Shown one piece after another: positions 43,697 through 52,386 of a stretch of DNA of 64,000 nt (position 1 is its first letter; each line of letters begins with the position of its first letter). The position numbers and the translations under genes are program-made. The notes beneath the pieces were generated by a model. The model worked only from the letters and a program-made list of their open reading frames with translations. It was not told where the DNA came from and did no database searches. The DNA is taken from positions 62,001-126,000 of the forward strand of contig NZ_JAIMJA010000010.1 in NCBI RefSeq assembly GCF_021295315.1. The letters are read 5' to 3'. The DNA comes from Motilimonas cestriensis (GTDB taxonomy: Bacteria; Pseudomonadota; Gammaproteobacteria; Enterobacterales; CBDFNC01).

Positions 43697-44335
43697 ATGG
43701 CAGAAAATAAATTATCCGTGATCGTGGTTGACGATCATCCTTTAATGCGCAGAGGCATTACCCAACTGCTGACATTAGATCCTGAACTCGTGGTCATTGG
43801 CGAAGCCAGTAATGGCTCTCAAGCTATTGCCATGGCGAAATTGCATGAGCCCGATTTAATCTTGTTGGATCTCAACATGAAAGGCATGTCTGGTCTGGAA
43901 ACGTTGAAAGCACTGCGCGAAGAAAATATTGATTCACGCATTATTATTCTCACTGTATCCGATGCCAAACAAGATGTGATTGCCTTAGTAAATCAAGGCG
44001 CTGATGGCTATTTACTAAAAGACACTGAGCCGGAAGATTTACTCGTTCAGTTAAAGTTGGCAGCTACCGGCGAGCAAGTATTCAGTGCGGGGGTCATCGA
44101 GTACCTTGACTGCTTGGAAGAAGACAATCACTACCAAGCTAAGGTAGATTCTTTAACCAAACGGGAACTGCAAATCCTGCAGCAAATCGCGAAGGGACAA
44201 AGTAACAAAGAAATCGCGGATCAATTACATATTTCAGAAGGCACAGTAAAAGTGCATGTAAAAAGCTTATTGAAAAAATGTGAGGCTAAATCGCGAGTTG
44301 AAGCGGCTGTCATGTATTTAGAAATGCAGCATTAA
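43697..44335 (+). CDS. NarL/NarP-type response regulator
   Basis: 212 residues. Receiver domain with Asp58 (LILLDLNMKG) and a LuxR-type helix-turn-helix (LTKRELQILQQIAKGQSNKEIADQLHISEGTVKVHVKSLLKK, given here in two parts: recognition helix ISEGTVKVHVKSLL). Partner of the upstream sensor; in relatives NarQP controls nap and other anaerobic genes. Proximity to moa genes fits molybdoenzyme respiration. Confidence 0.9.
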   Translation: MAENKLSVIVVDDHPLMRRGITQLLTLDPELVVIGEASNGSQAIAMAKLHEPDLILLDLNMKGMSGLETLKALREENIDSRIIILTVSDAKQDVIALVNQGADGYLLKDTEPEDLLVQLKLAATGEQVFSAGVIEYLDCLEEDNHYQAKVDSLTKRELQILQQIAKGQSNKEIADQLHISEGTVKVHVKSLLKKCEAKSRVEAAVMYLEMQH

Positions 44336-44463
44336 ATAGTAATTTCAAACGCTTATCTCACCCTTGTTAGCAGATAGAAACGAGTAACAAACAAATAGCA
44401 GCAATTAAGTTTGCATATGTGAAGTTGATAAGATAATTTCTCTGCTCAATTTGGAGTTTAAAT

Positions 44464-45366
44464 GTGCTTATGCCTGAACATTCATTACAACAATTTAGTC
44501 AAGTCGTCGCCATAGGTGGTGGCCATGGGTTAGGTCGATTATTGTCTTCTTTATCCTATTTAGGACCAAAGTTAACCGGGATTGTGACGACCACAGACAA
44601 CGGTGGCTCTACCGGTAGGATCAGGCAAAGTGAAGACTGTATTGCATGGGGGGATTTGCGAAATTGTATTAACCAATTAGTCCCAGAGCCCAGCATAGGT
44701 AGCATGTTATTTGAGTATCGCTTTCCCGGCAAAGGGGAGTTTTCAGGCCATAATTTAGGTAATTTAATGCTGTTAGCGTTAGATCAATTATCCATTCGGC
44801 CCGTTGATGCCATCAAGCTGATTTCTAATATGCTCAAGGTAAGCAGCCAGATTTTACCGATGGCTGAACAACCCGCAGATCTTATGGCTATTTGTAGCCA
44901 AGGTAAAAACTATCATGGTGAAGTGTTAGTTGACCAAATGCAAAGTTTCCCCAGTCAACTAGCGATTAGCCCTAATGTTTGTGCCACCCCCGAAGCCATT
45001 GCCGCCATTGAACAAGCCGAGCTGATATTATTAGGACCGGGATCATTTTTAACCAGTATCATGCCGCCTTTATTGCTACCAGATCTACAAGCGGCATTGC
45101 GAAAAAGCCAAGCAAAAGTGATTTTTATTGCGAATTTGGTGCCTGAGTTAAGTCCCGCGGATCAATTAGGCTTAAATCAACAGCTTAATTGGTGTGAAGC
45201 GCAAATGGATATGCAATTTATCGATTATGTTATCTTGCCCTATGGCAGTGAGCCATTGACAGATTACCACATGTTTTATGCCGATTTAGCTGAAACAGAG
45301 ATTGTTCACCGACACGATCGCGATAAGCTCAGTAAAGCCATTGAAAACCTCGTCAGCCTTTTTTAA
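44464..45366 (+). CDS. YvcK/CofD-like gluconeogenesis factor family protein
   Basis: 300 residues from GTG at 44464, chosen because GGAG lies seven bases before it; ATG at 44470 is possible. VVAIGGGHGLGRLLSSL binds the nucleotide in this fold, and TTDNGGSTGR and DLRNCI follow. Homologues (E. coli YbhK, B. subtilis YvcK) bind UDP-sugars and influence cell shape and carbon metabolism. Overlaps the converging small gene by four bases. Confidence 0.88.
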   Translation: MLMPEHSLQQFSQVVAIGGGHGLGRLLSSLSYLGPKLTGIVTTTDNGGSTGRIRQSEDCIAWGDLRNCINQLVPEPSIGSMLFEYRFPGKGEFSGHNLGNLMLLALDQLSIRPVDAIKLISNMLKVSSQILPMAEQPADLMAICSQGKNYHGEVLVDQMQSFPSQLAISPNVCATPEAIAAIEQAELILLGPGSFLTSIMPPLLLPDLQAALRKSQAKVIFIANLVPELSPADQLGLNQQLNWCEAQMDMQFIDYVILPYGSEPLTDYHMFYADLAETEIVHRHDRDKLSKAIENLVSLF

Positions 45367-45578
45367 TCGTATTTCACTAAACTGGGGTAAGCGATTTTAA
45401 AGCTTAGGGGCTCTTGTAAGGTTAACACTCGAATAAAATTAACCAAAGCAAGTAACCAAAAGCGTACCAAGGAAGGTCGTGATTGGAATGGGGCTTCAAA
45501 TTGCCAAACTTGATGCACCGCCATCATCACCAGTATTAAACTACTTAACGTAAAGCCGAAAAATACTTGCATATCCAT
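45363..45578 (-). CDS. hypothetical small membrane protein
   Basis: 71 residues from ATG at 45578 (a GTG lies directly before it), with TAGGTGAG upstream. Hydrophobic segment at about 5-24 and a second weak one around 40-50. No family is recognised. It overlaps the end of the YvcK-like gene tail to tail. Confidence 0.5.
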   Translation of the reverse strand: MDMQVFFGFTLSSLILVMMAVHQVWQFEAPFQSRPSLVRFWLLALVNFIRVLTLQEPLSFKIAYPSLVKYD

Positions 45579-45758
45579 CACTCACCTACCAGAAACAAAA
45601 ATTAACATTCTAGTAACATTGCAATTTAATATTGTTCTGGCAAGTGAGATAATATTACTTTGCTAGTGATATCACATTAGCGGGTGTTGTCCTGCCTTGT
45701 TGATAAAACTCTGCGCAACGACAGCCTGAAATAACCCATCAAGATCTGTCAATAAGTG

Positions 45759-46520
45759 CTAGACCGGATTATTGATCTCTACGTATTCCACATCGAGGCC
45801 ATAGTTTTCTGCCAGCCACTCGCCCACCGCTTGCACGCCATAACGCTCGGTAGCATGGTGCCCCGCACTGTAATAATGAATGTTCATTTCCCGCGCGGTA
45901 TAAACAGTTCGCTCCGACACTTCGCCACTAATAAAGGCGTCAATGCCTTGACTGGCAGCAAGATCAATATAATTTTGCCCACCCCCGGTACAAATGGCGA
46001 CTGAACGGATCTCTGGCTTGTTGCCATCAATCCATAAGGGCTCACGATCAAGTTCGCTATTAAGGCGCTGACTGAGTGCTTTAGGACTGATCGGCTCGGC
46101 AAATTTACCCACTTGCGCCACACTCAGTGGGTCCCAAGGCTCTAAACCTCGGCGTAAGGTAATGCCTAAGCGCTGCGCTAACTGCGCGTTATTACCCAAT
46201 TCGGGATGCACATCAAGGGGAAGATGATAAGCAAACAGATTAATATCATGTTTGAGCAGTGCCGCGATCCGCTCGCGCTTCATGCCCTTTAATACTTCAG
46301 GCTCACCTTTCCAAAAATAGCCATGGTGAACCAAAATGGCATCCGCTTGCTTGGCAATGGCAATATCAATCAGCGCTTGGCAAGCAGTTACCCCAGTAAT
46401 AACTTTTTGGATCTGGGGTTTTCCTTCAATTTGTAAGCCATTAGGACAGTAGTCTTTGATCTTGTGCGGTGCTAACAACTGATTAAGTGCACCTTCCATT
46501 TTAGTTGAACTAATAGCCAC
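45759..46520 (-). CDS. Nif3/YbgI-like dinuclear metal-centre protein
   Basis: 253 residues from GTG at 46520, which has GAGGAG seven bases upstream; the longer frame lacks such a site. CPNGLQIEG, VTGVTACQALID, LVHHGYFWKGE and the C-terminal YSAGHHATERYGV carry the metal ligands. Members form hexameric rings with a di-metal site; the biochemical role is unresolved, though GTP cyclohydrolase-like activity has been suggested for some. Confidence 0.9.
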   Translation of the reverse strand: MAISSTKMEGALNQLLAPHKIKDYCPNGLQIEGKPQIQKVITGVTACQALIDIAIAKQADAILVHHGYFWKGEPEVLKGMKRERIAALLKHDINLFAYHLPLDVHPELGNNAQLAQRLGITLRRGLEPWDPLSVAQVGKFAEPISPKALSQRLNSELDREPLWIDGNKPEIRSVAICTGGGQNYIDLAASQGIDAFISGEVSERTVYTAREMNIHYYSAGHHATERYGVQAVGEWLAENYGLDVEYVEINNPV

Positions 46521-46609
46521 GCTATTTCTCCTCAATACGTCATCAAATAACAAGCTATGTATTTTATACGTAAACAAAGCAAAGCGCAGTCATTGGTCCA
46601 ACTAAAAGC

Positions 46610-46810
46610 TTAAATAAACGGCCGCCCAACCTGCTCAGATTCTGCAATCCAAACCGGTTTATCACTGGTTTTAAGCCACATTTTAAACAGCACACTGCTG
46701 TATTTAGCGGGTTGTTTAATAAAAGGTAATATCGGCACTAAAGCGATAAACCCAAGCACCACAGCAATGCGACGAGCAATTAGCTTAGCAACACTATAAG
46801 TTTGGTACAT
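46610..46810 (-). CDS. hypothetical small membrane protein
   Basis: 66 residues from ATG at 46810, with GGAGG eight bases upstream. One hydrophobic helix (about 13-32: AVVLGFIALVPILPF) lies after a basic region; the tail is basic and aromatic. It lies 89 bases upstream of the Nif3-like gene and may be cotranscribed. No family recognised. Confidence 0.55.
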   Translation of the reverse strand: MYQTYSVAKLIARRIAVVLGFIALVPILPFIKQPAKYSSVLFKMWLKTSDKPVWIAESEQVGRPFI

Positions 46811-47053
46811 AGACAAATACCTCCATGATTAAAAAAGACACTGATATTGTATAAAAACCAAACTCATCAGACCAGTTGTTTCTGACATTCGACACATCTT
46901 TTTTTTCAAAAAAATAAATATAAATCAAAAGTCAATATTAAGTAAGTATTAAATATAACTCACAAAGCCTAGTGATATTGGATGAACAAAGTGCCAGAAT
47001 ACTTATACTATTTATATGTAAGCAGTAAACTTTAGAGTAAAGATTGGTCTGAT

Positions 47054-47425
47054 ATGAAACGAAATGGCTTTACCCTCATTGAAGTGCTTATTGTCGTTGC
47101 CATTATCGGCATCTTGGCAGCGATTGCCTTGCCTTCATATCGTAATCATGTATTGAAATCGAACCGCGTCGATGCACAAATGGCATTAACCGAAATGGCG
47201 CAAATATTTGAGCGAAACTATGCGCGTCAAGGGGTTTACCCAACCGCCGTCCCCAGTATTAACAAGCCTGACAGTTACACTTTTAGCCTAACAGCATCCG
47301 CGGCCAATAGCACTTTTACCCTAAAAGCAGCCCCAGACACGAATCAGTCGGCTGATGAATGTGGCACCTTGAGCATCAATCAAGCCGGGGCGCTAAGCGC
47401 TGCGAAAGCCACTTGTTGGCGCTAA
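47054..47425 (+). CDS. pilE: type IV pilin-like protein PilE
   Basis: 123 residues. Prepilin start [27 protein letters not shown] with Glu5. A C-terminal Cys pair ([21 protein letters not shown]) forms the D-loop. Processed by prepilin peptidase and inserted in the inner membrane before assembly; by position and size it is a minor pilin in the PilE group. First gene of the cluster. Confidence 0.93.
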   Translation: MKRNGFTLIEVLIVVAIIGILAAIALPSYRNHVLKSNRVDAQMALTEMAQIFERNYARQGVYPTAVPSINKPDSYTFSLTASAANSTFTLKAAPDTNQSADECGTLSINQAGALSAAKATCWR

Positions 47426-47441
47426 ATTTGGTAAGGATGAT

Positions 47442-47888
47442 ATGATGAAACAGCACGCTACTTTAGGGTTTAATCTGATCGAATTAATGGTGACTATTGC
47501 CATCGTGATGATCCTTGCGTTAGTGGCAGTGCCTAGCTATCAAAGTACCATCGCGACCGAACGGTTTACCAGTGCAACTAACAATTTGTATAACGCATAT
47601 CGCTTTAGCCGCAGTGAAGCGATTAAAACCGCCACCCCTATTCGATTAAAACCAATTAATAACGATTGGGCCAACGGCTGGCAGGTGCTCGACCCTAGCG
47701 ATAAGGTGCTGCATGAAAGCGGCGCACCTCATTCAAGTGTCAAGGTCACAGGCAATGCAGTGAAAGTGCTCGGTACTGGCGCACTCAATAGCGCAGCGAG
47801 CTTTAGTATTAAAGATAAGACGTCAACGCGTTATATCTGTGTCCTTTCCAGTGGGCAAAGCCAACTGCAGTCGGGAGCGTGCAGCTAA
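47442..47888 (+). CDS. fimT: minor pseudopilin FimT/GspH family
   Basis: 148 residues. Prepilin start GFNLIELMVTIAIVMILALVAVP, followed by the FimT region (FTSATNNLYNAYRFSRSEAIKTATPIRL). Ends with a Cys pair (YICVL...GACS). FimT-like proteins take part in pilus assembly and, in some species, DNA binding. The stop overlaps the pilV ATG by one base. Confidence 0.88.
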   Translation: MMKQHATLGFNLIELMVTIAIVMILALVAVPSYQSTIATERFTSATNNLYNAYRFSRSEAIKTATPIRLKPINNDWANGWQVLDPSDKVLHESGAPHSSVKVTGNAVKVLGTGALNSAASFSIKDKTSTRYICVLSSGQSQLQSGACS

Positions 47889-48292
47889 TGAAATTAACCG
47901 CGCAGCAACAGGGTTTCAGTTTGTTTGAAGTGTTGATTGCGACTGTCGTCGCTGTAACGGCGCTATTGGGTCTGGCTTTGTTAGAAATAAAAATGCTGCA
48001 ATCAGCGCAATCCAGTTTTCAATACACAGTATCGACCATCCGCGCCAATAACTTAGTCGATAGCATTTGGCTTGATTTATGTAATGCGCAAACCAACCCT
48101 GCTCGCTACACCGAAATAGTCAATGGTTGGCAACAAGCCTTGCCGGCAGGATACAGTGTCACAAAAGATAAACCTGGCGCGAGTTTTGCGTTAAGTACGG
48201 CGATAGAGCTGACGTGGCAAGACAGTAAAATTGCAGAAGCTGATAACAATAAGCTCACTTTACTGGCCAACTTTCCTGACGTTTGCAATTAA
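47888..48292 (+). CDS. pilV: minor pilin PilV
   Basis: 134 residues from ATG at 47888, with GGGAGC upstream; overlaps the fimT stop (TAATG). Prepilin motif QQGFSLFEVLIATVVAVTALLGLALLEIKML. A typical PilV, part of the pilus-initiating complex with PilW and PilX. Confidence 0.88.
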   Translation: MKLTAQQQGFSLFEVLIATVVAVTALLGLALLEIKMLQSAQSSFQYTVSTIRANNLVDSIWLDLCNAQTNPARYTEIVNGWQQALPAGYSVTKDKPGASFALSTAIELTWQDSKIAEADNNKLTLLANFPDVCN

Positions 48293-48298
48293 GGCCAT

Positions 48299-48841
48299 AT
48301 GATGAAGAAAATGACGTCAATAGCAGGATTCACACTCATTGAGCTACTCATTGCGATGTTGCTCGGCTTAGTGCTGGTATTGGCCTGCAGCAGCGTCTAT
48401 GGCTCATTAAAGAACACGTTAAATACCACTAAAAGCTTATCTGAAGCGCAAGAGTCACTGCGCGGCGCATTTAACTTAATATCGCGTAGCGTACGCCAAG
48501 GCGACAGCATAGGTATTAGTACCTTAAATAGCCAAGGCGAGCTACTGGTGACTTATCAAGACATTAATGCCGGCGACCAAGTATTAAGTTGTTTAGGAAA
48601 CACAAGAAGTAATGGCACCAGTGATCGCTTTTATTATAACAAAGGCCTTTACTGCGATGATGGCATTGGCAATCAATTAATTGCCTTAAATGTCGAAAAA
48701 TTTCAACTGCAAGCTGTCGGAACGGAAGGAGTTAACGTTTCGATAAAAGTAACAGGAATGCCCACGAATATGGGCACAAACGGACTGACCTTTACTGTAG
48801 CACTGCGGCAAAAAATACTGGCGCGGATCACCGCTCCGTAA
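48299..48841 (+). CDS. pilW: minor pilin PilW
   Basis: 180 residues, short for PilW. Prepilin motif AGFTLIELLIAMLLGLVLVLACSSVYGS; the body has ESLRGAFNLISRSVRQG as in PilW. Two Cys pairs may be in CLGN and YCDDG. Six bases after pilV; either of two adjacent ATGs may start it. Confidence 0.87.
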   Translation: MMKKMTSIAGFTLIELLIAMLLGLVLVLACSSVYGSLKNTLNTTKSLSEAQESLRGAFNLISRSVRQGDSIGISTLNSQGELLVTYQDINAGDQVLSCLGNTRSNGTSDRFYYNKGLYCDDGIGNQLIALNVEKFQLQAVGTEGVNVSIKVTGMPTNMGTNGLTFTVALRQKILARITAP

Positions 48842-48859
48842 GAAACGCTGGAGTAAACT

Positions 48860-50485
48860 ATGAACTATACGTCTAAAGCCGAACAAGGCTATGTGCTTGT
48901 TACCGTTTTGATCGTCACCATTGTCGCAACCCTTGTGGCCTTTGGTGGCATTTCAGAAAACCGCCTACAAGAACAAATCGGCGGTAACCAGCAAAAAGAA
49001 ATCAATGCCCGCATGATGGCGGAGAAAGGCATATTTGCCACTTTTTCTTACATTGAGCAACAAAATGAGTTGAATACTGATTTAGATACCATTGCGACAG
49101 GAATAAAAACCCTAAAAGATGTTAGCGCTGGGGTTGAGGGAAGCTATGAACTGCTCCCTGCTGACGTCAAGGTAAACGGTGCCATGCTGAGCTTTATCAG
49201 CAAAGGGACTTATCGCGGTGCAACGGCATATTTAAATGCGCAAATCAATGTTTCTTCAATGCAAAATATTTTCGAAAATGGCGTAGTTGGCTGCGATGGC
49301 ATTGCACTCTCTGGTAGCGGCAAAATTGATAGTTATCACTCCGGTAAAGGCCAATATGGTGGCACTAATGTCGACACCAATGCCAGTGTTATGACCATTA
49401 ATAGCAATGCGGATATCTCTCTTAAGGGTGATGCTCCCATCCATGGCAACATAAATGTTAATGGTGACTTTAGTAGCACTGGCTCTTCAGAGTTAATTGG
49501 TAATGTTAACGCTACCGGTGATATTACCGTCTCTGGCGGCGGTAACAATCGTTTAACGGGCGATTTTAGTGCCGGCGGCAACTTAGATGTCGAGGGACTC
49601 ACTATTGGTGGCAATGGTAATATTGCAGGTGATATTAAGTATCATTCTGATACTGATATTCAAGGCAGCCTAACTTATGGCGGTAATGATTTAACCAAAG
49701 GCGATCTCTCATCCATCGCACAATCGGTTATCAAAGCCGATCCAAACTTACCCCCTTTTGACGCACCGGCTTGCGATCCTATTGATATTACAAGCAAAAT
49801 GACGGGGTTTTCAGACTATACTAGTAATGGCGTGATGGATACTTCTGCTTGGCAAACTGAAAATCGCCCCTATCAATTTACCCAAAGCACTGCCGAAATG
49901 TTTCAAAAACAGGGCAATAGTGGTGAGGTAATAGAAAAAGCGGCACAAAACTTAGATGTCGAAGGTAACGGAACCCCCATTCCGGTCCATGTGTTTGATA
50001 GTTTATCCCTAAAAAATGGTCAAATAAGTGTAACGGGCGATGTTGTACTGGTGATAAAAGGCGATTTTAGTACCAGTGGCGGCGGCCCTAGAATTGATAT
50101 TGCCGCGGGCAGCTCACTCACCCTTTATATTGAGGGAAAAGTTGATATCGGATCATCAGGGCAAGTTGTTGCCCATGGCAGTATTACTGACTCAGGCAAA
50201 CCACCTTTCTCAATTTTTTCATCCTATGAGAGCAGCCGTGCCAATGATTATGGCGTCTCACTAGATGGTGCTACGGACATGTACGCCTCTGTTTATGCGC
50301 CACTTGCAAATGTTAAAGCCACTGGCTCTGGCGACATTCTAGGGGCCTTAAGAGGGAAAACAGTTGAAATCAGTGGTGATGGCGGCATGCATTATGATGA
50401 AGCACTGGCTGATGTTGGCGTAGAAACCAAAGACAAAAATGCGGCCTTTGCTGCTATGCGCTATTACTATCCCACCTACGAGTAA
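48860..50485 (+). CDS. pilX: PilX-like minor pilin fused to a beta-helix/DUF7305-like domain
   Basis: 541 residues; ordinary PilX proteins are about 150-200. The start EQGYVLVTVLIVTIVATLVAFGG is a prepilin-like helix lacking Glu5, as in GspK-like tip pilins, followed by the PilX-type ENRLQEQIGGNQQKEINARMMAEKG. From about 130 to 285 short repeats of the type GxIxxxGxxxxxG suggest a bactofilin-like beta-helix; about 375-520 has SLTLYIEGKVDIGSSG, YASVYAPLANVKATGSG and ILGALRGKTVEISG, as in DUF7305 proteins. No pilY1 follows, so this protein may form the pilus tip. Confidence 0.82.
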   Translation: MNYTSKAEQGYVLVTVLIVTIVATLVAFGGISENRLQEQIGGNQQKEINARMMAEKGIFATFSYIEQQNELNTDLDTIATGIKTLKDVSAGVEGSYELLPADVKVNGAMLSFISKGTYRGATAYLNAQINVSSMQNIFENGVVGCDGIALSGSGKIDSYHSGKGQYGGTNVDTNASVMTINSNADISLKGDAPIHGNINVNGDFSSTGSSELIGNVNATGDITVSGGGNNRLTGDFSAGGNLDVEGLTIGGNGNIAGDIKYHSDTDIQGSLTYGGNDLTKGDLSSIAQSVIKADPNLPPFDAPACDPIDITSKMTGFSDYTSNGVMDTSAWQTENRPYQFTQSTAEMFQKQGNSGEVIEKAAQNLDVEGNGTPIPVHVFDSLSLKNGQISVTGDVVLVIKGDFSTSGGGPRIDIAAGSSLTLYIEGKVDIGSSGQVVAHGSITDSGKPPFSIFSSYESSRANDYGVSLDGATDMYASVYAPLANVKATGSGDILGALRGKTVEISGDGGMHYDEALADVGVETKDKNAAFAAMRYYYPTYE

Positions 50486-50496
50486 CCATAGATTGC

Positions 50497-50524
50497 TGAT
50501 GACGCTAGTTGCTTAGCGTCATCA
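50497..50524. terminator. hairpin between pilX and the receiver gene
   Basis: TGATGACGCTA-GTTGCT-TAGCGTCATCA forms an 11-base-pair stem between converging genes, with no T run. Confidence 0.6.
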
Positions 50525-50545
50525 CTGCTCTCCCTTCCAGAGCCA

Positions 50546-51019
50546 TTATTGGATCAATTTATAAAGGGTTGGCGCATCTAACACCGCTAGTCGGCTTTCA
50601 TAATCTAACCCTTGGCTGACTATATATTCGGTCAATAGCTGTTTACTAATTTGTAATAGCTCTTGGCCATCCCATGCTTTTTCTAAATAATGATCAATGT
50701 GCGCCTGATTCACTGCTTTGATAGTATCGGCATGAGTGGCCAACCCAGTTAAGAGTATTTTTTTCACCTCTTTGAAGCGCGAGTCATCCGCGATCTCTGT
50801 CAGCAGTTGCACCCCAGTTTTAAGGGGCATCACATGATCGGATATCACCAATGCAATGTGCTCGCCGTCCGCGTCTAACTCATCCATTAATTCTTCACAT
50901 TCAGCGGCAGACTCACATTCTTCAATATTAAAATAGTCTGCCAGTGGCGCTAAGTCTCGCACCACCGCAGAAAGCACTTCGCGTTGGTCATCAACACAAA
51001 TAATGTTAATTGTTTCCAT
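50546..51019 (-). CDS. stand-alone receiver-domain response regulator
   Basis: 157 residues. Receiver domain: VDDQREVLSAVVRDL, phospho-acceptor in VISDHVMPLKTG, Thr in LLTGLA and Lys in YLEKAW. After about residue 125 only a short helical tail follows, so it has no DNA-binding domain. It overlaps the histidine-kinase gene by 14 bases, so it is the likely phosphorylation partner. It may act by protein contact. Confidence 0.87.
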   Translation of the reverse strand: METINIICVDDQREVLSAVVRDLAPLADYFNIEECESAAECEELMDELDADGEHIALVISDHVMPLKTGVQLLTEIADDSRFKEVKKILLTGLATHADTIKAVNQAHIDHYLEKAWDGQELLQISKQLLTEYIVSQGLDYESRLAVLDAPTLYKLIQ

Positions 51020-52385
51020 TATTCACCTCTATTGGCAAGAAGACACTAAAGCAGGTCAGTCCGGGCTGACTAACAACTTTTAACTCTCCTTGATAACTGC
51101 TAATAATTCGCTGTGAAATCGACAGCCCTAGGCCAAGACCAAAAGATAACCCACCTTTTTTGGTGGTCATGTCTGGCTGAAAGATAGACTGCATTAAGTT
51201 AGGCGCAATGCCTGGGCCATTGTCTTCTATCGACACCTGAACAAAGCCACCTGAAAGTTGCGTTTTAATTCTGATCAGTGGCGCAGGGTTAGGCTGACTT
51301 AAGAGTGCTTCATACGCATTTTTAATCAAATTAACCCACACCTGCACCCATTCCGCGTGACTGGCACACAATAAGGGCAACTGACCCGCTTGAATACGAA
51401 TATCGACCGAGCGGCAATGACTGCTCATTAAGTCTAAGGCACAGTTAATGGTGTCATTAATATCAACACCATATTTACGTTCAGTATCATCCGCCCCTAA
51501 TAAGCGGACCGATTTAATGATCCCCGTTGCATGGTTAACAGCTTGCTTTAACTCTTTAAAGTCTCGTCCAAGTTGCCAATAATCCGCATATTCATCTAAA
51601 CGCTTTAAAAAACCTTTACCTAACGCAGTTACCTCATCAGGATGCGCAAATATGCGCGCCAGCGCTTTCCCCTGATCGCGCTCAACACCTAAGGCTTGTT
51701 CAAAAATTTTACCGCGCGATCGCACTAACTTACTATCAAGCCCTTGTTTACTATCAAGTCCGGCGCGAAAATAATGATGTTGAGTAGGAAAATATTGCTC
51801 AAAGTGCTGGTCCATAAAGCGCTCAAAATAAGCACTCTTACCGGAGATGGCCCCCAATGCATTATTAAGTTCGTGGGACAACCCTGACGCCAACTGACCG
51901 ATGGTCGACATTTTTTCCGCTTGCATGGCACGTTGCTGCGCCAAATTGTGCTCCACTTGGGCATGCATCGCGAGAATTTGCCGTTGTGACAGCTCATTCA
52001 CTATTACCGGCATAAATTGTTGCGCCAAAGGGCCAAACTCAGCTTCTTGTTTAACCTCAACTTGAGTGTCGATATAGGCAAGTACACAATCTTCACTCGC
52101 CACCACACGAAATCGGGCACAATATGAGCCCGAAAAATAACTGTGCACGCCAGTAAAAGACGGGGGATTGAAGTGATTTAATTCAAAAAACTCGCCATTT
52201 GGCTCGACTTGATAGTAAGCAGTCAGCTGCCCTGAGAGTAATAAAAACAGCTTTTCATTAACCTGCCCTTGTTCAAGCAACACCTCGCCTTGCTTAAGCC
52301 AAAGTTGCCGCTCGGGCTGATTAAAATAACAGCGCTGCAAGCGTGATATGGTCGCAGCAATCTCTGGTGAAGGGTCGCTGAACAT
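51006..52385 (-). CDS. cyclic-nucleotide-binding-domain sensor histidine kinase
   Basis: 459 residues from ATG at 52385. Domain order: cNMP-binding fold (about 20-125), coiled linker, H-box with His171 (LASGLSHELNNALGAISG), a long insert rather than an ordinary dimerisation domain, and ATPase (IEDNGPGIAPNLM, GLGLGLSISQRII). No membrane segment, so cytoplasmic. It sits between an SLC13 transporter gene and a receiver gene in one operon. Whether it binds a cyclic nucleotide is unknown. Confidence 0.88.
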   Translation of the reverse strand: MFSDPSPEIAATISRLQRCYFNQPERQLWLKQGEVLLEQGQVNEKLFLLLSGQLTAYYQVEPNGEFFELNHFNPPSFTGVHSYFSGSYCARFRVVASEDCVLAYIDTQVEVKQEAEFGPLAQQFMPVIVNELSQRQILAMHAQVEHNLAQQRAMQAEKMSTIGQLASGLSHELNNALGAISGKSAYFERFMDQHFEQYFPTQHHYFRAGLDSKQGLDSKLVRSRGKIFEQALGVERDQGKALARIFAHPDEVTALGKGFLKRLDEYADYWQLGRDFKELKQAVNHATGIIKSVRLLGADDTERKYGVDINDTINCALDLMSSHCRSVDIRIQAGQLPLLCASHAEWVQVWVNLIKNAYEALLSQPNPAPLIRIKTQLSGGFVQVSIEDNGPGIAPNLMQSIFQPDMTTKKGGLSFGLGLGLSISQRIISSYQGELKVVSQPGLTCFSVFLPIEVNNGNN

Positions 52386-52386
52386 G

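Noticed and set aside
46811-47053. A sigma-54 promoter for the pilin operon
   Set aside because: I looked for GG-N10-GC before pilE and found none with correct spacing; TATACT near 47006 lacks a well-placed -35.
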